A DNA stretch of 59,005 bases from Gemmatimonadota bacterium (GCA_022563405.1 JADFNK010000008.1:1-59005), one strand, 5' to 3'; positions 16,690-27,555 are shown, counted from the first letter of the stretch. Translations and numbers: made by a program. The notes: a model not told the origin generated them from the sequence alone.

Positions 16690-16935
16690 ATGACGCACAC
16701 CAAATTGGACGTGAGAGGCGAAATCTGTCCGTATCCGATGATGCGGACGGTGAGCGCCCTGAAAAAACTCCCTGGGGATGAGACGACTTTGGAGGTGATC
16801 ACCGACCACCCGCCTGCGTTGGAGACGATTCCGACACAGGCCGCACGCCTCGGGTTTCGGACCGACATCGAAGAGACGGCTACGTCCGAGTGGCGCCTCA
16901 CGATCACACGTAATGAAGCGGAGGCAGAGGGATGA
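16690..16935 (+). CDS. tsuB: TusA/YeeD-like sulfur carrier, 81 aa
   Basis: A small beta-alpha protein with the family signature LDVRGEICPYPMMRT, where the cysteine of CPYP carries the persulfide. I chose the ATG at 16690, which gives the typical 81-residue length; an in-frame GTG at 16627 would add 21 basic residues without family support. It sits between the YeeE-type transporter and a rhodanese lipoprotein and overlaps the latter by ATGA. Expected to accept sulfur from the transporter or rhodanese. Confidence 0.82.
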   Translation: MTHTKLDVRGEICPYPMMRTVSALKKLPGDETTLEVITDHPPALETIPTQAARLGFRTDIEETATSEWRLTITRNEAEAEG

Positions 16936-17849
16936 CCTACGATCGAATGGTACCTGCGAAGCTGCTTTGGGTCGTGCTTCTGAGCACCGTGGTGGCCTCA
17001 TGCTCCGGCGACAGCGGTGAGATCGCCGAGCGCGCCTACGCCAACGACGTCCTGGTCGACACCGAATGGATCGAAGCCCATATGGATGACCCCAGCGTAC
17101 GCGTGCTGGAGGTGGGTGGGAACGCTGAAGCCTTCGGCGAGGGCCACCTTCCCGGTGCATCCTTTGTGTCCATGGGGAGCCTGTCCAACCCCGACGACCC
17201 CCTCCGTGGCCAGATCGCGACGGCGGCGCAGTTGTCGGCGGCCCTCTCGAGGGTAGCCGTCGAACGAGATCAGACCGTGGTCCTGTACGACCGCCAGAAC
17301 AACCGCTTGGCGGCGAGGGCTTACTGGGTCTTGAAGTATTTCCAGCACCCCGACGTCCGGATCTACAACGGGGGGACGCCCAAGTGGACCGAGGACGGGC
17401 GGGCAATGAGCACGGTGATGGTGGAGTACGAGCCGTCCGACTATCAGGCGGGTCCGGCCGACCCGGAGATTCGCACGACCTGGCAGTACGTTGTGGACCA
17501 TACCGATGATCCGACGACGCTCTTCTGCGACGTCAGGAGCCCGGACGAACACTTGGGCCGAGACGTCAGGTCGGAACGGGGTGGCCACATCCCCGGCTCG
17601 ATCAACGTGGAATGGACGGCCGCGGTGAATTCGGACGGTACCTTCAAGTCGGCCGAGGAGCTGGCGACCCTGTATGCCGGGGCGGGCTTCACATCAGACC
17701 GGCAGATCATCACCTACTGTCAGAGTGGCGTCCGGGCCGCTCACACGTGGTTCGTCCTGAGCGAGCTTCTCGGATACCCCAGCGTGCGCAACTACGACGG
17801 GTCGTGGGGAGAGTACGGGAACAACCCCGAAAGTCCGATCGAGAATTAG
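16932..17849 (+). CDS. Rhodanese-family sulfurtransferase lipoprotein, 305 aa
   Basis: The N terminus is a lipoprotein signal (hydrophobic stretch 8-22, lipobox VVASC with the cysteine at about 24), so the protein is anchored on the outer face of the inner membrane or in the outer membrane. Two rhodanese domains follow; the second has the active loop CQSGVRA. ATG start with GGAGGCAGAGGG upstream. With a cytoplasmic rhodanese at the other end of the operon, the pair could handle sulfane sulfur on both sides of the membrane. Confidence 0.85.
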   Translation: MTYDRMVPAKLLWVVLLSTVVASCSGDSGEIAERAYANDVLVDTEWIEAHMDDPSVRVLEVGGNAEAFGEGHLPGASFVSMGSLSNPDDPLRGQIATAAQLSAALSRVAVERDQTVVLYDRQNNRLAARAYWVLKYFQHPDVRIYNGGTPKWTEDGRAMSTVMVEYEPSDYQAGPADPEIRTTWQYVVDHTDDPTTLFCDVRSPDEHLGRDVRSERGGHIPGSINVEWTAAVNSDGTFKSAEELATLYAGAGFTSDRQIITYCQSGVRAAHTWFVLSELLGYPSVRNYDGSWGEYGNNPESPIEN

Positions 17850-17872
17850 AAAGCGAGGAAGGACCTAACCCC

Positions 17873-18376
17873 TCAGTCGCTCTCGCGCGGGTCTCCCTCG
17901 TCCAAAACCTGCTGTGTGCGGCTCGCCCGGTAGCTACGCACGGCTTCCCGGATCTCGGGATACTTGTTTCCGAGTATTTCAGCGGCGAGCAGCGCGGCGT
18001 TCGTGGCTCCTGCGTTGCCGATGGCAAGGGTCCCCACAGGGATGCCCGCCGGCATTTGTACGATCGACAGCAGCGAGTCGAGCCCGTCCAACGCCCAGGC
18101 CTTCATCGGCACGCCCAGAACGGGAACAACCGTCTTGGCAGCCATCATTCCGCCGAGGTGGGCGGCCCCGCCCGCCCCGGTGATAATCACTTCGAGACCC
18201 CGCTCTTCGGCGGAAGCGGCGTATTCGATGCAAAGGTCGGGCGTGCGGTGGCCGGAGATCACTCGAACTTCATGGGAGATGCCGAGCGTTTCGAGCGTTT
18301 CCGAGGTACGCCGCATGGTCTCCCAATCCGACTTGGATCCCATTACGACGCCCACGAGTGGGTGGGACTCATTCAT
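17873..18376 (-). CDS. purE: N5-carboxyaminoimidazole ribonucleotide mutase (PurE)
   Basis: Purine pathway: converts N5-CAIR to CAIR. Class I PurE of 167 aa with VGVVMGSKSDWETM at the N terminus, the VISGHRTPD loop with the catalytic histidine, GAGGAAHLGGM and the LAIGNAGATNAALLAAEIL tail. The ATG at 18374-18376 gives the family N terminus; the frame is open further upstream but without similarity. purK is not next to it. It diverges from the outer-membrane protein gene with about 200 bp between starts. Confidence 0.93.
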   Translation of the reverse strand: MNESHPLVGVVMGSKSDWETMRRTSETLETLGISHEVRVISGHRTPDLCIEYAASAEERGLEVIITGAGGAAHLGGMMAAKTVVPVLGVPMKAWALDGLDSLLSIVQMPAGIPVGTLAIGNAGATNAALLAAEILGNKYPEIREAVRSYRASRTQQVLDEGDPRESD

Positions 18377-18573
18377 GGCAGGAGCTTGTACGAGCGGCCC
18401 TGCAGGGTCAAGAGTCTGGATCCGAGAAGCCGGCGCCCGACAAGAATCTCGAGCTTCGCGCGACCACCGCCGATCGGCCGATTCTGGCTCGAGAAAGAAA
18501 CACTTGTTCCCGGGCTTCCCGATCCGCATCTTTCACCTGTTCAAACGTGTTCCGACTCCTCGAGGAAGAGCTC

Positions 18574-19614
18574 ATGGATCGTACGATTGTGTCCGCCGGT
18601 GTACTCCTCGCCTGTCTGGCGGTGTCGATGCCAGCCCTAGCGCAAGAATCGACGCCAGTCGTGGCGCCACCATACGAGTGGACTTCCGACCGACCGGACG
18701 GGCATGCGCCCGCCGGGGTCAAGGCGGACTACCTGCTTGCCAAGGGGGAGTTCTACGCGGGCTACCGGTATTTTCAGCAGAAGTTCAGGGGCACGGTCAT
18801 CGGCACCGACGCTGTGACCAGTGAGGACGTGCTGAATATCTTAAACTTCGCCGTGGCCACGCCGAGCTTCAACCACACGATACATGAGCTCGATCTTCGC
18901 CTCGGGCTTTCCGACCGGGCCACGTTGGAAGTCACAGTGCCCTTCTTCCGGAACGACATGCTCAAGCAGACGGACCTTACGTTCTTCGAGACTTCGTCCG
19001 AGGTCCTGGGTGACATCAGCATCCGAGGGTTGTTCGAACTCCTCGACATGGAGGCGTATCGGCTGAGCCTTACCCTCGGCGGCACCGTGCCGATTGGGAA
19101 ACTCTCGAAGAGAGGCCCCACCCTCACAGATCCCCGGGGGATCTTACCTTTTGCGATGCAGGGAGGCTCCGGAACTGCAGACCTCCTGGCCGGCGGCACG
19201 TTCCAAGTACAGAATGAGGTCTCCTCGATCGGAGCCCAGTTCAACTCCGTGATCCGCTTCTATGACAACCCGTTTGATTACCGCCTCGGTAACAGTTACG
19301 ACTTTACGGTCTGGGGCGCCTACAACGTCTCCGACTGGGCAAGCTTCTCCATGAGAGGATTGTACGACCACTGGAGCCCGGTCGAGGGAACAGAATCGCG
19401 CACAAACGGAGCGGAGGACCCTCTCGCGGAATCCTTCTTCCAGGGTGGAAACCGCTTCGTCATTCCGTTCGGCTTCAGCCTGTACTTCCGCGAGGGCGCC
19501 GCGGCGGGACACCGGCTCATGATCGAGTGGTACTACACAGTCAGCGAAGACCTGAACGGGCCACAGCCGTCCCACGAGCGGACCCTGATCATTTCCTGGC
19601 AAACCCTATTTTAG
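18574..19614 (+). CDS. Putative outer-membrane beta-barrel protein, 346 aa
   Basis: Signal peptide 1-23 (cleaved after PALAQ), then a protein of alternating polar and hydrophobic strands with many Tyr/Phe/Asn residues, ending in Thr-Leu-Phe, a typical C-terminal aromatic barrel signal. It resembles the transporter-like barrels often annotated MetA-pathway or DUF3187-type, but I cannot assign a family with certainty. ATG with GAGGAAGAG upstream. It converges with tyrS, with 16 nt between stops. Confidence 0.7.
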   Translation: MDRTIVSAGVLLACLAVSMPALAQESTPVVAPPYEWTSDRPDGHAPAGVKADYLLAKGEFYAGYRYFQQKFRGTVIGTDAVTSEDVLNILNFAVATPSFNHTIHELDLRLGLSDRATLEVTVPFFRNDMLKQTDLTFFETSSEVLGDISIRGLFELLDMEAYRLSLTLGGTVPIGKLSKRGPTLTDPRGILPFAMQGGSGTADLLAGGTFQVQNEVSSIGAQFNSVIRFYDNPFDYRLGNSYDFTVWGAYNVSDWASFSMRGLYDHWSPVEGTESRTNGAEDPLAESFFQGGNRFVIPFGFSLYFREGAAAGHRLMIEWYYTVSEDLNGPQPSHERTLIISWQTLF

Positions 19615-19630
19615 TGTCGCGTTCCCGACG

Positions 19631-20905
19631 CTAGACGACGCGCACCATGTGGTAGTTCTTCTTGCCTTTTCGAAGAATCAGGAATCTTCCCTCGATCGCA
19701 TCGTCGATCCTGACCACCGCCTCGACCTGCTCGACCCGGACGTTGTTGACCGAAAGACCTCCGCCTTCGATGGACCGCCTCGCTTCTCCCCGCGACTTAC
19801 ACACACCCGCTGACGCAAACAGGTCCAGGACGCCCGTGCCGTCGCCCTCCAGCCCGGCCCGCGCCACCTCGCTCGACGGGACATCCGAGAAGACCTCGGC
19901 GAGCTCGTCCGCCCCCAGTCCAGCGATCTCACCGCCGAACAGCACCGAGGTGGCCCGTTGCGCAGCCGCCAGACCATCGCCGCCGTGGACTCGCCGCGTC
20001 ACATCCTCGGCAAGCGCACGGTGGGCGGCGCGTTCATGCGGGCGCTCGGCGTGAGTCGATTCGACCTCGGAGATCTCTTCGGGACCGAGAAGCGAGAAGT
20101 ACCGGAGATACCGAATGATGTCCTGGTCATCGACCGTCATCCAGAACTGGTAGAACCGGTAGGGCGACGTGAGCGCCGGGTCGAGCCAAACTGCACCGGC
20201 TTCGGTCTTCCCGAATTTGTGTCCCCCCGCCCCTGTCAGGAGGGGGTACGTGATGCCGTACGCCTTCTCTCCACGTATGCGACGGACCAGATCGATGCCC
20301 GCGGTGATGTTCCCCCACTGATCGCTGCCGCCCATCTGGAGCGTACATCCGTATCGCTCATTCAACTGAACGAAGTCGTACGCCTGGAGGAGGGCGTAGC
20401 TGAACTCCGTGTAGGAAATCCCCGTCTCCTGGTTCTCAACCCGCCGCCGGACCGACTCCTTCTTGAGGAGCGCATTCACGGAAAAATGTTTCCCGACGTC
20501 ACGTAGGAAGTCGACCATCGAGATCTCGCCCAGCCAGTCCAGATTGTCGACGGTACGAGCCGGGTTGGTGGAGTCTTCGAAGTCGAGAAAGTGCTCCAAT
20601 TGCCCGCGGATCGCCTCGATGTTCTCGGCCGCGTTCTCCCTGGTGAGTAGTGGGCGCTCCTCCGTCTTGCCGGAAGGGTCTCCGATGAGCCCGGTGCCGC
20701 CCCCGACGAGCACGATCGGATGATGCCCGGCCCTCTGCAGATGCATGAGGCCCATGATAGGTACAAGATTGCCCACATGAAGGCTCGCCGCCGTGGGATC
20801 GAAGCCGATATACGCCGTTACAGGACCCTCGGCGAGAGCGGCCTCCGCTCCCTCGGTAGAGTCCTGTAGCAACCCTCGCCAGCGATATTCTTCCAGTAAG
20901 CTCAT
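19631..20905 (-). CDS. tyrS: Tyrosyl-tRNA synthetase
   Basis: Class Ic synthetase of 424 aa. The HIGH-type motif is in GFDPTAASLHVGN, the tyrosine pocket in QMGGSDQWGNITAG, and the KMSKS-type loop is KFGKTEAG. A C-terminal S4 RNA-binding domain (about 360-420) contains CKSRGEARRSIEGGG. The ATG at 20903-20905 (MSLLEEYRW) is the family start; the frame runs 44 codons further upstream into a repeat region and was not used. A weak GGGTG lies upstream. Confidence 0.95.
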   Translation of the reverse strand: MSLLEEYRWRGLLQDSTEGAEAALAEGPVTAYIGFDPTAASLHVGNLVPIMGLMHLQRAGHHPIVLVGGGTGLIGDPSGKTEERPLLTRENAAENIEAIRGQLEHFLDFEDSTNPARTVDNLDWLGEISMVDFLRDVGKHFSVNALLKKESVRRRVENQETGISYTEFSYALLQAYDFVQLNERYGCTLQMGGSDQWGNITAGIDLVRRIRGEKAYGITYPLLTGAGGHKFGKTEAGAVWLDPALTSPYRFYQFWMTVDDQDIIRYLRYFSLLGPEEISEVESTHAERPHERAAHRALAEDVTRRVHGGDGLAAAQRATSVLFGGEIAGLGADELAEVFSDVPSSEVARAGLEGDGTGVLDLFASAGVCKSRGEARRSIEGGGLSVNNVRVEQVEAVVRIDDAIEGRFLILRKGKKNYHMVRVV

Positions 20906-20963
20906 GTCACCCAGTGGTGTATCGTTCTGCCGAATTGGAATCGCTCGAGACCCGGCACGGAAG

Positions 20964-21024
20964 CCGCAGAATGGTCGGCGAAAGATGGTCGGCAAGAAAA
21001 GATAGTCGGCAAAAGATAGTCGAG
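20964..21024. repeat. Four imperfect 13-17-bp tandem repeats after menE
   Basis: Read on the minus strand just after the menE stop: GACTATCTTTTGCC, GACTATCTTTTCTTGCC, GACCATCTTTCGCC, GACCATTCTGCGG. They fill most of the space between menE and tyrS. Confidence 0.85.
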
Positions 21025-21033
21025 GAAACGCCG

Positions 21034-22473
21034 TCAAGCATGTGAGAGGCCTGAAAACACCGCGCGCACGGAGTCTCGATCGGTCTTGCCGTTCGCGTTG
21101 AGGGGGATTGAATCGGCGAATTGGATGCGCCTCGGCAACTCGGCGCCGGAAAGCCGCTCCCGGGCCTGCGCCATCAGCGCCTCCACATCCGTTTCAACCT
21201 CCGGGTCGGGTACGATGAGAGCGACGACCGCCTCGCCCCAAACGTCGTCCGGAATACCCACAACCGCCACGGCAGAGACGCCTGGCAGAGCCTCCAGCAC
21301 GGCCTCCACCGATCGGGGATCGACCGTGGTCCCTCCTGTCACGATCCGATCGCTGATCCGGCCGGTAATCCAGAGATGGCCATCATCGTCGAGTCGCCCC
21401 AGGTCGCCCGATGCGAGCCACCCCTCGTCGTCCGCCTCACCGGGGGAGACCGTGACGCCCCGCACGCAGATCTCTCCATCCTCTTGGATCCGGAGTTCGA
21501 GGCCGTCGATCGGAAGGCCGACGGTGCCCGGTTTCTCGGCCACGAGGTCTTGGGGGGCGGTCGCAACCTGCGAACACGCCTGGGTAAGTCCGTACGTCAT
21601 GGCAACCGGATATCCCCTCTCAACGGCCCTCGGAACCAGCATTCCACCGGCCGCGGCGCCACCGACCAGAAGGCAACGGAGTGACGAGGGAACGGGCTTC
21701 CCTCCCCTCACGTCGAGCAGGCGCGCCAGCATCGTGGGAACGAGTGAGGCGTGTGTCAGACCGTCCCGCTCGATCAACTCCGCCAGCATCTCCGCGGAGA
21801 AGCGCCCCCGAACCAGAAGTACACATCCCACGTGGACCGCTCTATGCACGAGCGCGAGTCCACCGATGTGGCCGAGGGACAGGGAAGCGTACCAGCGGTC
21901 CTCCACGGTGAGCCGCAAGCGTGCCACAGACGCACGGGCGCTCGCCTCGAGGGCCGATGCGAGAATCGGCACAGCGCTGGGGTCACCCGAGGTGCCGGAG
22001 GTCCAGAGGAGGGCGAAGGGGCTCGACTCGGATCCGGGCGCGCCGCCTGGCGGGGACACCGCCCCCAACACGTCCGCCGACCCTTCACCACCCGCCGGCC
22101 TGGGTAGATCGTCGAGCGTCGTGATCCAGTCCGCTGCGAGCGCCACGTCACGCACGTCCCGCTCCGTGCTGAGGATCAGGTCCGGCCCGATCGCGTCGAG
22201 CGCCCGCTCCATGGTGGCCGCTCCCGAGCGAGGATTGAGCGGTGCAAGGACGGCCCCTGTCCGGGGGACGGCCCATACGGCCTGGACGGATAACACACTC
22301 GGATGCGCCACGAGCGCGACGGTCGAGCCGGGGCCAGCTCCCAGAGGTGCGAGGCGGCGAGCCATACGACCCACCGCGGCGTCCAGCTCGGCGTACGTCC
22401 ATACACGACCGCCGTCGTCCAACGCAGGAGCGTCGGGGTGAGCGTGGGCTGCCGCCCGGAGTGGATCACTCAC
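21034..22473 (-). CDS. menE: 2-succinylbenzoate-CoA ligase (MenE)
   Basis: ANL-superfamily acyl-CoA synthetase of 479 aa activating o-succinylbenzoate. The P-loop LLWTSGTSGDP, the YGLTQACSQ motif, the hinge region SGDLGRLDDDGHLWITGR and the C-terminal catalytic lysine in NANGKTDR are present. GTG start at 22471-22473 overlaps the menA stop (GTGA), the same junction type as menF/menD, which supports this start. Last gene of the operon. Confidence 0.9.
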   Translation of the reverse strand: MSDPLRAAAHAHPDAPALDDGGRVWTYAELDAAVGRMARRLAPLGAGPGSTVALVAHPSVLSVQAVWAVPRTGAVLAPLNPRSGAATMERALDAIGPDLILSTERDVRDVALAADWITTLDDLPRPAGGEGSADVLGAVSPPGGAPGSESSPFALLWTSGTSGDPSAVPILASALEASARASVARLRLTVEDRWYASLSLGHIGGLALVHRAVHVGCVLLVRGRFSAEMLAELIERDGLTHASLVPTMLARLLDVRGGKPVPSSLRCLLVGGAAAGGMLVPRAVERGYPVAMTYGLTQACSQVATAPQDLVAEKPGTVGLPIDGLELRIQEDGEICVRGVTVSPGEADDEGWLASGDLGRLDDDGHLWITGRISDRIVTGGTTVDPRSVEAVLEALPGVSAVAVVGIPDDVWGEAVVALIVPDPEVETDVEALMAQARERLSGAELPRRIQFADSIPLNANGKTDRDSVRAVFSGLSHA

Positions 22474-23363
22474 CCGAAAGCCAGTCCCGCAGCCAAAAGC
22501 AAACCGTACAGGCCGACCACCCGGGCCGTGCCGGCCAGTGCCGGGATCAACTCTCGCGGGTCGTCCTTGGTCATGATGAGGATCAGAGGCGAAGCGGCGG
22601 CCCCCCCCGCGATGAGCGCGATCAGCCCCGCCGCCGGCCACTCGTACACACCAACCCCGAGGACCGGAACGGTGAACCCGACCACTAACAGGGCCGCGTA
22701 TTCGACTCGACTCCCGTTTCTGCCCAACCGCACCGCCAGGGTACGTTTGCCGGCCGAGCGGTCGCTTTCGAGATCCCTGAGGTTGTTGGCCACCAGGATC
22801 GCCGTACTGAGTGCGCCCACGCCCACCCCGGCGAGGAGCACATCCCCGGGGACCGCGAGCCCCTGTACCCAATAAGTGCCGCCGACTGCGATCAAACCGA
22901 AAAACACGAAGACGAACGGATCGCCCAGCCCGTGATACGCAAGGGGATAGGGCCCGCCGGTGTAGGCGACCGCACAAAGGAGGGACGCGAGGCCAATCCA
23001 CACGATCGGCCATCCGCCGACGGCCACCAGATACACGCCCACCGAAGCGGCGGCAACGAGCACTGCCACCATGCCCCACCACACTTGGCCCGGGGGAATC
23101 AGCCCTGCTTGGGTCACTCGCACAGGGCCGACCCGGTCCGACGCGTCGGCCCCCCGCACGAAGTCGTAGTAGTCGTTGGCCAGGTTCGTCGCGATCTGGA
23201 TGAGAAGCGCACCGGCAAAAGCGGCCAACACGGGGAAAAGCGCGAAGACCCCATGCGCCTCTGCCAGCCCTGCCCCGACGAGCACGGGAGCGGCGGCGGC
23301 GGTCAAAGTCCTGGGGCGCACAGCCTGAACCCAGGCGGAGGCCCGGCTCGAGGCCCGACTCAC
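22470..23363 (-). CDS. menA: 1,4-dihydroxy-2-naphthoate polyprenyltransferase (MenA)
   Basis: UbiA-family membrane enzyme of 297 aa that adds the isoprenoid tail. Two Asp-rich motifs: NLANDYYDFVRGAD near residue 60 and NNLRDLESDRSAGKRTLAVRLG near residue 190. Eight or nine hydrophobic helices. GTG start. A near-copy of the start region (GTGACTCGGGC) lies 20 nt upstream of the real one (GTGAGTCGGGC), and the first residues SRASSRAS are themselves repeated. Confidence 0.92.
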   Translation of the reverse strand: MSRASSRASAWVQAVRPRTLTAAAAPVLVGAGLAEAHGVFALFPVLAAFAGALLIQIATNLANDYYDFVRGADASDRVGPVRVTQAGLIPPGQVWWGMVAVLVAAASVGVYLVAVGGWPIVWIGLASLLCAVAYTGGPYPLAYHGLGDPFVFVFFGLIAVGGTYWVQGLAVPGDVLLAGVGVGALSTAILVANNLRDLESDRSAGKRTLAVRLGRNGSRVEYAALLVVGFTVPVLGVGVYEWPAAGLIALIAGGAAASPLILIMTKDDPRELIPALAGTARVVGLYGLLLAAGLAFG

Positions 23364-23396
23364 AGAGTGAAAGCCCGAGTCACGGGGGGGCCATCC

Positions 23397-24236
<840 letters not shown>

Positions 24237-24252
24237 CGAATTGCCCCAGCTC

Positions 24253-24284
24253 AGAAGGCTGTTGGAGAAGTACAGTGGCCCGCG
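24253..24284 (+). repeat. Dispersed 32-bp element, copy C
   Basis: The first 20 bases are AGAAGGCTGTTGGAGAAGTA, followed by CAGTGGCCCGCG. It fills half of the 60-nt menD-menB gap, inside the operon, so it must be part of the mRNA. Confidence 0.8.
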
Positions 24285-24295
24285 TAGTTCATGCG

Positions 24296-26149
24296 TTACA
24301 ATAGCGCCGTAACGGCTCTGCGCACCGCTTCGGCGACGGCCTCACGGCTGCGCTGGTTCTGCTCGCGGTCGCTTCGAACCTCCAAGATCCGTGGCCCGGT
24401 GCCCGCGAGCACTTCTCCGAGTGCGTCCGCGACGCCGGTCGGATGGTCCACGGCGCGGTAAGTGATCCCGTACAGCTCGGCCGCATGGCGGAAGTCGAGC
24501 CCGTGCGGAGTCGCGAAATATTGCGTGAATTCAGGTTCGTGATCCCGGATGGGAAGCATATGAAAGATGCCTCCGCCGTCGTTGTTGATCACGACGAACA
24601 CGATGTTCAGCTGATGTTTGGCGACGGCCAGGAGTCCGTTCATGTCGTGGTAGAAGGCGACATCTCCCACGACGGCGACGATCGGAGACCGCCCGTCACT
24701 CGCCGCCGCGATTCCGGCCACCGTAGACACGATTCCGTCGATTCCGCTCGCCCCGCGGTTGCCGTACACGCGAAGAGGTTTCCCTCCCCCACCGAACGCG
24801 TCGAGATCTCGGACCGGCATGGAATTGGATACGAACAGGGTCGTGCCCTCGGGGACCCCGGCGACCACGGCTGCCAAGACGTCGCCCTCGAAAGCGTCTC
24901 CAGCGTCGGAGCTCCGAAAATCACGGACCGCTTGGCTCGTGACTCGATCCATCTCTTTCCACCGCTCACACCAGGACTGGAGCGTATCGGGAGACGATTC
25001 CTTGGCGAGGGACCGGAGGGAAGACAACTCCTCCGTGACCGCTCGTATGAACGGGGCGACCTCTGCTCGGACGCTGAGCGAAGCCACGCCCAGGTGATCC
25101 TTCCAGTGATGCCCCGAGGTGATCCTCACTTGAGGCACGTGAGCGAGCTCGCTCAGGAACGCCAACAACGAAGAGGACACCGGTGCGCCACCGATGCGGA
25201 TTACAACATCGGGTTCGAGCGCTTCTCGAAGATTCGCGTCCGGAAGGCACGCCAGAAAAAGGTCGTACCGTGCCACCGCGTGCTCCGCGTAATACTCGCT
25301 GAAGCGCACGCCCGAGAGAGGATCAGCGAGCACGGGAAACCCCGTGGCGCGCGCCAGATCTCCGATGGCCGGCCCTACGACCTCGGGATCGGGCACCGGA
25401 CCCGCGACGATCAACCCCCGTGAGCCAACCCCCAGCGCGGCCACAACCGCCCGCACGTCGTCTTCGGTTGAGGCAGCCCTCTGCTGCTCCATGACCGGCA
25501 CAGTGGGAGCACCATCCGCCGCGCCGTCCGCTCCCAGCGGATCCGCCGAACGGAGACTCGCTTCCTGCTCCGCACTGAGTTCGACGGGCTCCAGCGGCTT
25601 GTCGAGCGGAAAATTCACATGGACGGGGCCGGGGTCCATCCCTCCTGTCGCGGCGACGGCCCTGCACGCGAGTGTTCTTACATCCCGGAGATCAACCACT
25701 GGGGCTTCACCCGCCGGGGCTTCACCCACCGGAGCTGTACCGGCATCGAGGCTCTCCCTTACGAACGAGCCATAGAGGTGGGACTGGTCGATCGTCTGGT
25801 TGGCATCGGTCCCCCGAAACCTGAGCGGTCGGTCGGCGGTGAGCACAAGCAGGGGCACTCCAGCCTGTGACGCCTCGATTACGGCCGGAAAGAGGTTCGC
25901 GGCGGCGGTGCCGGACGTGGTGATCACGGCCGCCGGCCGCCGGGTGGCCTTCCCGAGCCCAAGGGCGAAGAATCCGGCGCATCGCTCATCCAGATGGACC
26001 CACATCCGGATCCGAGCTTCCCGCGCACACGCCATCACCAAGGGCGTCGATCTGGAACCGGGCGCAAGACAGACATGTTCGACCCCCACACGGGCCAATT
26101 CGTCGATGAAGGCCCTGACCCAGGCGGTGGTGACCGCCGGATCGCTCAC
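24296..26149 (-). CDS. menD: 2-succinyl-5-enolpyruvyl-6-hydroxy-3-cyclohexene-1-carboxylate synthase (MenD)
   Basis: ThDP enzyme of 617 aa joining 2-oxoglutarate and isochorismate. The N-terminal PYR domain has [10 protein letters not shown] and the catalytic Glu in [13 protein letters not shown]; the C-terminal PP domain has the [13 protein letters not shown] metal/ThDP motif and [16 protein letters not shown] start at 26147-26149 overlaps the menF stop (GTGA). A 15-bp in-frame repeat at 25701-25730 encodes GEAP repeats in a surface region. Confidence 0.95.
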   Translation of the reverse strand: MSDPAVTTAWVRAFIDELARVGVEHVCLAPGSRSTPLVMACAREARIRMWVHLDERCAGFFALGLGKATRRPAAVITTSGTAAANLFPAVIEASQAGVPLLVLTADRPLRFRGTDANQTIDQSHLYGSFVRESLDAGTAPVGEAPAGEAPVVDLRDVRTLACRAVAATGGMDPGPVHVNFPLDKPLEPVELSAEQEASLRSADPLGADGAADGAPTVPVMEQQRAASTEDDVRAVVAALGVGSRGLIVAGPVPDPEVVGPAIGDLARATGFPVLADPLSGVRFSEYYAEHAVARYDLFLACLPDANLREALEPDVVIRIGGAPVSSSLLAFLSELAHVPQVRITSGHHWKDHLGVASLSVRAEVAPFIRAVTEELSSLRSLAKESSPDTLQSWCERWKEMDRVTSQAVRDFRSSDAGDAFEGDVLAAVVAGVPEGTTLFVSNSMPVRDLDAFGGGGKPLRVYGNRGASGIDGIVSTVAGIAAASDGRSPIVAVVGDVAFYHDMNGLLAVAKHQLNIVFVVINNDGGGIFHMLPIRDHEPEFTQYFATPHGLDFRHAAELYGITYRAVDHPTGVADALGEVLAGTGPRILEVRSDREQNQRSREAVAEAVRRAVTALL

Positions 26150-27555
26150 CGTACTCCGCTCGCCGCGAGGGCCCTCAACATGGGCTCGAACTTGATGTTC
26201 GTTTCGTCCCATTCGAGGCCTGGATCCGAGCCCTCGACGATCCCAGCCCCCGCAAAGAGCCTCCACCGAAGGTCCTGGACCACCGCACAACGAAGCGCCG
26301 GTACGAACACGCCATTCCCGTCCAGATCGAACCAGCCTACTGGGCCCGCATACCAACCGCGTTCGAAAGGCTCCTCTTCGTCCAGGAACTCCAAGGCCGC
26401 GTCACGAGGAAGGCCGCACACGGCAGGCGTGGGGTGAAGGGCCTCGAGCACCGTGAGGGCCGAGGTGCCCTCGGGAAGCCGAGCGCGGATCTCCGTCTCG
26501 AGGTGCTGAAGCCGTGCCAGCGTGAGGACGTGGGGCTCCGGCTGAGCCTCGATGTCGTCGGCCAGCGGACCCAGCCGCGCGACCATGTCTTCGAGGGCGA
26601 TGCGATGCTCCATTCCCTCCTTCTCACTGGCCAGTAACCGCTTCGCGAATTGCTTCTGCTCCGCTGGGTTTGCTCCGCGCGCTACGGTACCCGCAACCGC
26701 GGTGGCGTGGAAACGGCCTCCTGAAACCGTGGTCACCGTTTCGGGGGCGGCACCGGCGATCGCACATCCCTCTTCCGGCTCGAAGTAGAAGACGTGACTG
26801 CCGCGGTTCTCCTGCCACAGGTGATGGACGACGTCGATCGGATCCAGACGGCGTTCAGTGACCAGGTCGAGGGTCCGGGCTAGAACCACCTTGGAGACTC
26901 GGCCCTCACTGATCGCATCGAGGGCGTTCTTCACCGCGGCGTCCCAGCCGGCTCGCTCCGTCTCGTCCCTCGTGAAACGAACGCGGGGGGAGGGCTCCGC
27001 CTTAGGACTCCACCCCGTCGGATCTACGGATCCATCCTCCCCCACCGCCTCGAGCTCTCGGCAGATTCGCCCCGTATAGGTCAGCAAACGGGTCAGAGTC
27101 GCTTCGGCACCGCCTCCCTCGGGGTCGACGAGCATGCGCACGGTCAACACCGGGACCTCCCCTGCAACACCCACCAGCTCGAGCGCCGGGACATGGAAAA
27201 GAGCCGGCGGAAAACCCGACCAGAGATCCGCCGTCGGGTACTCCGGGCGGAACGCGAAGCCTCCAAAAAATCTCAAGCCCGGAGCGTCGCCCAAACCTTG
27301 CACGGAGCCGGGATCGAAGAGGGCCAGGGCATTCGCCTCGATCCCGGAGAAGAGTCCGCCCGGGTGGGTCCCCTCTTCGGCCGACACCGTCGCCAACGCC
27401 CCCGAATGAGCGATCCAGCGTTCGGACCTCGCCCAGAACCCCCGAGGACCGGCCCCGGCACGCCGGAGAAAGCGCATCGGATCGGCACCAACAGCGGGAC
27501 CGGTCACAGCCAGTACTCGCGCTTGTGCAATCGCAGCGGCGTTGGCCGGGTTCAT
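26146..27555 (-). CDS. menF: Isochorismate synthase (MenF)
   Basis: Chorismate-utilising enzyme of 469 aa starting menaquinone synthesis. C-terminal catalytic core (about 200-460): SKVVLAR, GAAPETVTTVSGG, TAVAGTVARG, HPTPAVCGLPRDAAL, GWYAGPVGW, LFAGAGIVEGSDPGLEWDET. The N-terminal 190 residues are the less conserved half. ATG start. First gene of menF-menD-menB-menA-menE; menC, menH and a thioesterase are not in this window. Confidence 0.92.
   Translation of the reverse strand: MNPANAAAIAQARVLAVTGPAVGADPMRFLRRAGAGPRGFWARSERWIAHSGALATVSAEEGTHPGGLFSGIEANALALFDPGSVQGLGDAPGLRFFGGFAFRPEYPTADLWSGFPPALFHVPALELVGVAGEVPVLTVRMLVDPEGGGAEATLTRLLTYTGRICRELEAVGEDGSVDPTGWSPKAEPSPRVRFTRDETERAGWDAAVKNALDAISEGRVSKVVLARTLDLVTERRLDPIDVVHHLWQENRGSHVFYFEPEEGCAIAGAAPETVTTVSGGRFHATAVAGTVARGANPAEQKQFAKRLLASEKEGMEHRIALEDMVARLGPLADDIEAQPEPHVLTLARLQHLETEIRARLPEGTSALTVLEALHPTPAVCGLPRDAALEFLDEEEPFERGWYAGPVGWFDLDGNGVFVPALRCAVVQDLRWRLFAGAGIVEGSDPGLEWDETNIKFEPMLRALAASGVR

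Noticed and set aside
25701-25745. GEAP repeat in menD as a sign of a broken gene
   Set aside because: The repeat is in frame and all ThDP motifs are intact, so menD should be functional.
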